From assembly GCA_004298015.1 (NCBI GenBank), contig SCSE01000045.1:86871-150870 (forward strand): a stretch of 64,000 bases of DNA. Reading direction: 5' to 3'. Under the pieces are notes generated by a model. That model was given only the letters and a program-made list of their open reading frames with translations. It did not search any database and had not been told where the DNA came from. Shown here in pieces: positions 61,193 to 64,000 of the stretch. This DNA is from Rhodanobacter sp. (GTDB taxonomy: Bacteria > Pseudomonadota > Gammaproteobacteria > Xanthomonadales > Rhodanobacteraceae). The position numbers and the translations under genes were made by a program. Each line of letters opens with the position of its first letter. The stretch's first letter is position 1.

Positions 61193-62560
61193 GTGTCCAT
61201 ACCCAGTGCCGTCAAGAGCACCCCGATTGCGGGGCGCCAGCAGCTCGTCGACTACCTCGCCGCTGGCGAGAAGCCGTTTGACGCGTGGCGAATTGGCACC
61301 GAGCACGAGAAGTTCGGCTTCCGCACGGACGACCTGCGCCCGCCCACCTTCGAGGGTGAGCGCGGCATCAAGGCGCTGCTGGAGACGCTGGCTACCCGCT
61401 ATGGCTGGGACGTGAGCCGTGAAGGCGAGAACCCGGTTGCACTGTCGCGTGATGGTGCCTCGATCACGCTGGAGCCGGCCGGCCAGCTGGAGCTCTCCGG
61501 CGCCACGCTGGAGACCATCCACCAGACCTGTGCCGAAGTAAACTCGCATCTGAAGGATGTGCGCTCGGTGGCGGACAAGCTCGGGCTTGGCTTCCTCGGC
61601 ATGGGCTTCCAGCCGAAATGGCGCCGCGACGAAATGCCGTGGATGCCCAAGGGTCGCTACAAGATCATGCGCGAATACATGCCCAAGGTCGGCTCGCTCG
61701 GCCTGGACATGATGACGCGCACCTGCACCGTGCAGGTAAACCTGGATTTTTCCAGCGAAGCGGACATGGTGAAGAAATTTCGCACCAGTCTGGCACTGCA
61801 ACCGATCGCCACCGCGCTGTTCGCCGACTCGCCGTTCACCGAGGGACGTCCAAACGGCTATCTGTCGTATCGCTCGCAGATCTGGACCGATACCGACAAG
61901 GACCGCACCGGGATGCTGGACTTCGTGTTTGCCGGGGGTTTTGGCTACGAGCGCTACGTCGACTACATCCTCGACGTGCCGATGTACTTCAGCTTCCAGG
62001 ACGGACGCTACATCGACCTCGCCGGCGCGGACTTCAAGCGCTTCATGGCGGGCGAGCTTGCCTCCCTGCCCGGCACCCGCGCCACCATGAAGGACTGGGC
62101 CGACCACCTGACTACCGCCTTCCCCGAGGTGCGTCTGAAGCAGTACCTGGAAATGCGCGGCGCCGATGGCGGGCCATGGAACCGGCTGTGCGCCTTGCCT
62201 GCGTTCTGGGTCGGCCTGCTGTACGACCAGCAAGCGCTGGACGCCGCCTGGGATCTGGTCAAGGACTTCAGCCCCGTCGAGCGCCATGCGCTGCGCGACG
62301 GCGTACCAAAGCACGCCCTGAAGCTGCCGTTCCGCGACGGCACGGTGCGCGACCTGGCCGAGCAAGCCCTGAAAATCGCCGCCCACGGCCTCAAGCGCCG
62401 CGCGCGCCTCAACGGGAACGGCGCCGACGAGAGCATCTTCCTGGAACCACTGATCGAAATCGTGCAAGCCAACCAGACCCCGGCCGAGCGCAAGTTGGAG
62501 CTGTTCCATGGCGCCTGGGGTGGGAACGTGGACCCGGTGTTCCGCGAGTTTGCCTATTGA
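61193..62560 (+). CDS. gshA: Glutamate-cysteine ligase, plant-like class (EgtA/GshA type)
   Basis: The first enzyme of glutathione synthesis (455 aa). It is of the plant/alphaproteobacterial class and unlike E. coli Gsh[47 protein letters not shown] (in part), [20 protein letters not shown] and [17 protein letters not shown] are the class motifs. [16 protein letters not shown] follows in the active-site region. The GTG at 61193 (VSIPSAV) is preferred, with AAGG eight bases upstream, and gives the usual length; a TTG at 61142 would add 17 residues. Confidence 0.94.
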   Translation: MSIPSAVKSTPIAGRQQLVDYLAAGEKPFDAWRIGTEHEKFGFRTDDLRPPTFEGERGIKALLETLATRYGWDVSREGENPVALSRDGASITLEPAGQLELSGATLETIHQTCAEVNSHLKDVRSVADKLGLGFLGMGFQPKWRRDEMPWMPKGRYKIMREYMPKVGSLGLDMMTRTCTVQVNLDFSSEADMVKKFRTSLALQPIATALFADSPFTEGRPNGYLSYRSQIWTDTDKDRTGMLDFVFAGGFGYERYVDYILDVPMYFSFQDGRYIDLAGADFKRFMAGELASLPGTRATMKDWADHLTTAFPEVRLKQYLEMRGADGGPWNRLCALPAFWVGLLYDQQALDAAWDLVKDFSPVERHALRDGVPKHALKLPFRDGTVRDLAEQALKIAAHGLKRRARLNGNGADESIFLEPLIEIVQANQTPAERKLELFHGAWGGNVDPVFREFAY

Positions 62561-62651
62561 GCGCAGTGACCCACGCGACTGACCTCTGGAAGGTACGCCA
62601 AAGCTTTCAGCCATGAGCCGTCCGAAGACTGCGAAGACTGTCACCCGCGCA

Positions 62652-63704
62652 TCAGGAGGCGGCGGTCTCCAGCAGAGACCACGCGACTGACTCGCCCGCG
62701 CGCAGCGGCTTGCAGGTCGATCCGGCCAACGGGTAGTCATCCGGCACCGTCCACGCCTTGCGCTCGAGGGTGATGCGATCCTCGTTGCGGGGAAGGCGGT
62801 AGAAGTCGGGGCCATGGAAGCTGGCGAATGCTTCCAGTCGATCGAGTCGTCCCGCCTGCTCGAATGCCTCGGCATACAACTCGATGGCAGCGTGGGCCGT
62901 GTAGATGCCGGCACATCCGCATGACGCCTCCTTCGCCGAACGTACATGCGGCGCGCTGTCGGTACCGAGAAAGAAGTGCCCGCTGCCGCTGGTGGCCGCC
63001 TTTACCAGCGCGATGCGGTGCCTCTCGCGCTTGAGGATCGGCAGGCAATAGTGATGGGGATTGATGCCGCCTTCGAAGATCGCATTGCGGTTGAGCAGCA
63101 AGTGATGCGCCGTAATCGTGGCCGCCAGATTGGCCGGCGCCTGGCTGACGAACTCGACCGCGTCAGCGGTGGTGATGTGCTCCAGCACCAAGCGCAAGCC
63201 GGAAAACCGTTCCCGCAGCGGCATCAGATGGCGCTCGATGAAGACCCGTTCGCGATCGAAGATGTCGATGTCCGGATCGGTGACCTCACCATGCAACAGC
63301 AAGGGCACGTCGTGGCGCTCCATCGCCTCCAGCACGGGATACACCCGCGACAGCTCGCGCACACCGGACTGTGAATTCGTGGTTGCGCCAGCGGGGTAAT
63401 ATTTCACCGCAAACACGCTGTCGCTTTCCTTGGCGCGAGCGATCTCCTCGACTAGCGTGTCCTCGGTGAGGTAAAGCGTCATCAGCGGCTGGAACGAAGT
63501 ATCTGCCGGCAGCGCCGCAAGAATCCGACGGCGATAGTCCTCCGCCTGAGCTACCGTGGTCACCGGCGGCTTCAGGTTCGGCATCACGATGGCACGCGCA
63601 AAGCGCCGCGCGGTGTGGGCGACGACGGATGTCAGCGCATCGCCATCACGAAGATGCAGGTGCCAGTCGTCGGGACGGCTGATTTCAAGACGTTCGGGTG
63701 TCAT
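62652..63704 (-). CDS. pyrC: Dihydroorotase
   Basis: A class II dihydroorotase of pyrimidine synthesis, cyclising carbamoyl aspartate (350 aa). The zinc-binding [11 protein letters not shown], the carboxylated lysine in [48 protein letters not shown] and the catalytic Asp in FLGTDSAPH are all present. The ATG at 63704 fits; no strong ribosome-binding site is visible. It is convergent with gshA. An IS256-type element lies about 180 bp upstream of the start and may have separated the gene from its original promoter region. Confidence 0.96.
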   Translation of the reverse strand: MTPERLEISRPDDWHLHLRDGDALTSVVAHTARRFARAIVMPNLKPPVTTVAQAEDYRRRILAALPADTSFQPLMTLYLTEDTLVEEIARAKESDSVFAVKYYPAGATTNSQSGVRELSRVYPVLEAMERHDVPLLLHGEVTDPDIDIFDRERVFIERHLMPLRERFSGLRLVLEHITTADAVEFVSQAPANLAATITAHHLLLNRNAIFEGGINPHHYCLPILKRERHRIALVKAATSGSGHFFLGTDSAPHVRSAKEASCGCAGIYTAHAAIELYAEAFEQAGRLDRLEAFASFHGPDFYRLPRNEDRITLERKAWTVPDDYPLAGSTCKPLRAGESVAWSLLETAAS

Positions 63705-63882
63705 GGAGGCGAACTCGGGGTAGCGATCGGGACTGCCAATGATATCGCTTGCCCGCGGTTCACATTTTTGACCTGGTTGATCACCCTAAAAAGCAGAGCT
63801 TTCGTTCTCCTGCGCAGGGCAATGGAGATCAAAGGCAGCGGCGTGCGCGCCAACGCAAGAACTAGCACCTCAAACGCCACGA

Positions 63883-63911
63883 GGGTGTGCAGAATTTTGT
63901 GTAAACGGGAT
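63883..63911. repeat. Probable right terminal inverted repeat of an IS256-family element
   Basis: GGGTGTGCAGAATTTTGTG followed by TAAACGGG begins just after the transposase stop codon. It matches the style of IS256-family ends, which start with G-rich bases and contain AATTTTGTGTAAA. The opposite end is outside the window, so neither the target duplication nor the exact border can be checked. Confidence 0.6.
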
Positions 63912-63916
63912 TTGAG

Positions 63917-64000
63917 TTACCGCTGAGGAAGTCGCCCCTCAAACTGGATCGTAAAACGGTTCAAGGCAGCCTTCCAGTCGCGGATCGGCATTGTCCATTT
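63917..64000 (-). mobile_element. C-terminal end of an IS256-family (Mutator-like) transposase
   Basis: The last 27 codons of a gene that continues past the window edge. The translation KWTMPIRDWKAALNRF followed by TIQFEGRLPQR matches the conserved C-terminus of IS256-family transposases, W-x-x-PI-x-(N/D)W-K-x-AL-N-x-F-x-I-x-FE-x-R. The gene ends six bases before the presumed terminal repeat, as usual for these elements. Completeness of the element cannot be judged. Confidence 0.75.

Overview
The window reads as chromosomal DNA of a high-GC gammaproteobacterium of the order Xanthomonadales, most likely family Rhodanobacteraceae (Rhodanobacter, Dyella or Frateuria type). This is inferred from: a type II secretion cluster in the exact Xanthomonas xps order E-F-G-H-I-J-K-L-M-N-D with a lipoprotein secretin; a plant-like (class II) glutamate-cysteine ligase; a 2-oxo-acid dehydrogenase operon without a linked E3; Rho with a long disordered N-terminus; and REP/REPIN-like intergenic repeats. 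No rRNA, tRNA, CRISPR array or prophage was seen. Nearly all genes are housekeeping.

Layout. 1-4381: REP pair, two POT-family peptide transporters and tryptophan 2,3-dioxygenase, all on the minus strand. 4687-10173: pdhA-pdhB-pdhC and a TPR/2-oxoglutarate oxygenase. 10781-14665 (minus): arginase, TrpS with a C-terminal extension, a small membrane protein, a YgjP-like metalloprotein and a DUF6348-like protein. 14914-17883: a GAF-GAF-GGDEF-EAL protein. 18042-23355 (plus): dinG, a HutD/Ves protein, an NnrU protein, a small membrane protein, a DUF938 methyltransferase and ychJ. 23384-34339 (minus): ligB broken by an amber codon, an NRDE/TANGO2 protein, a tandem methylglyoxal-synthase protein, a nucleoside-recognition (GATE) membrane protein, gltD and gltB. 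34649-37326 (plus): EnvC-like protein and CtpA-like protease. 37420-49782 (minus): rpoH preceded by a perfect CIRCE operator, then the 11-gene T2SS. 50837-52735: a secreted PKD protein that is a likely T2SS client. 52835-58274 (minus): ung, a double-receiver response regulator, ftsX, ftsE, rhlB. 58661-62560 (plus): trxA, rho, gshA. 62652-64000 (minus): pyrC and the end of an IS256-family insertion sequence.

The most unusual items are: (i) a MITE-like repeat family with five copies between genes (about 163 bp full length, terminal inverted repeats, internally deleted derivatives); (ii) a methylglyoxal synthase made of an inactive-looking MGS domain fused to an intact one; (iii) a perfect CIRCE element in the leader of rpoH, next to a 16-bp palindrome and a possible sigma-E promoter; (iv) ligB interrupted by one in-frame TAG; (v) a POT transporter that has lost the ExxERF proton-coupling motif, beside an intact paralogue; (vi) a GspE without the zinc-binding cysteines; and (vii) a response regulator whose first receiver lacks the phospho-acceptor Asp. 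I did not find a clear new defence or biosynthetic system.
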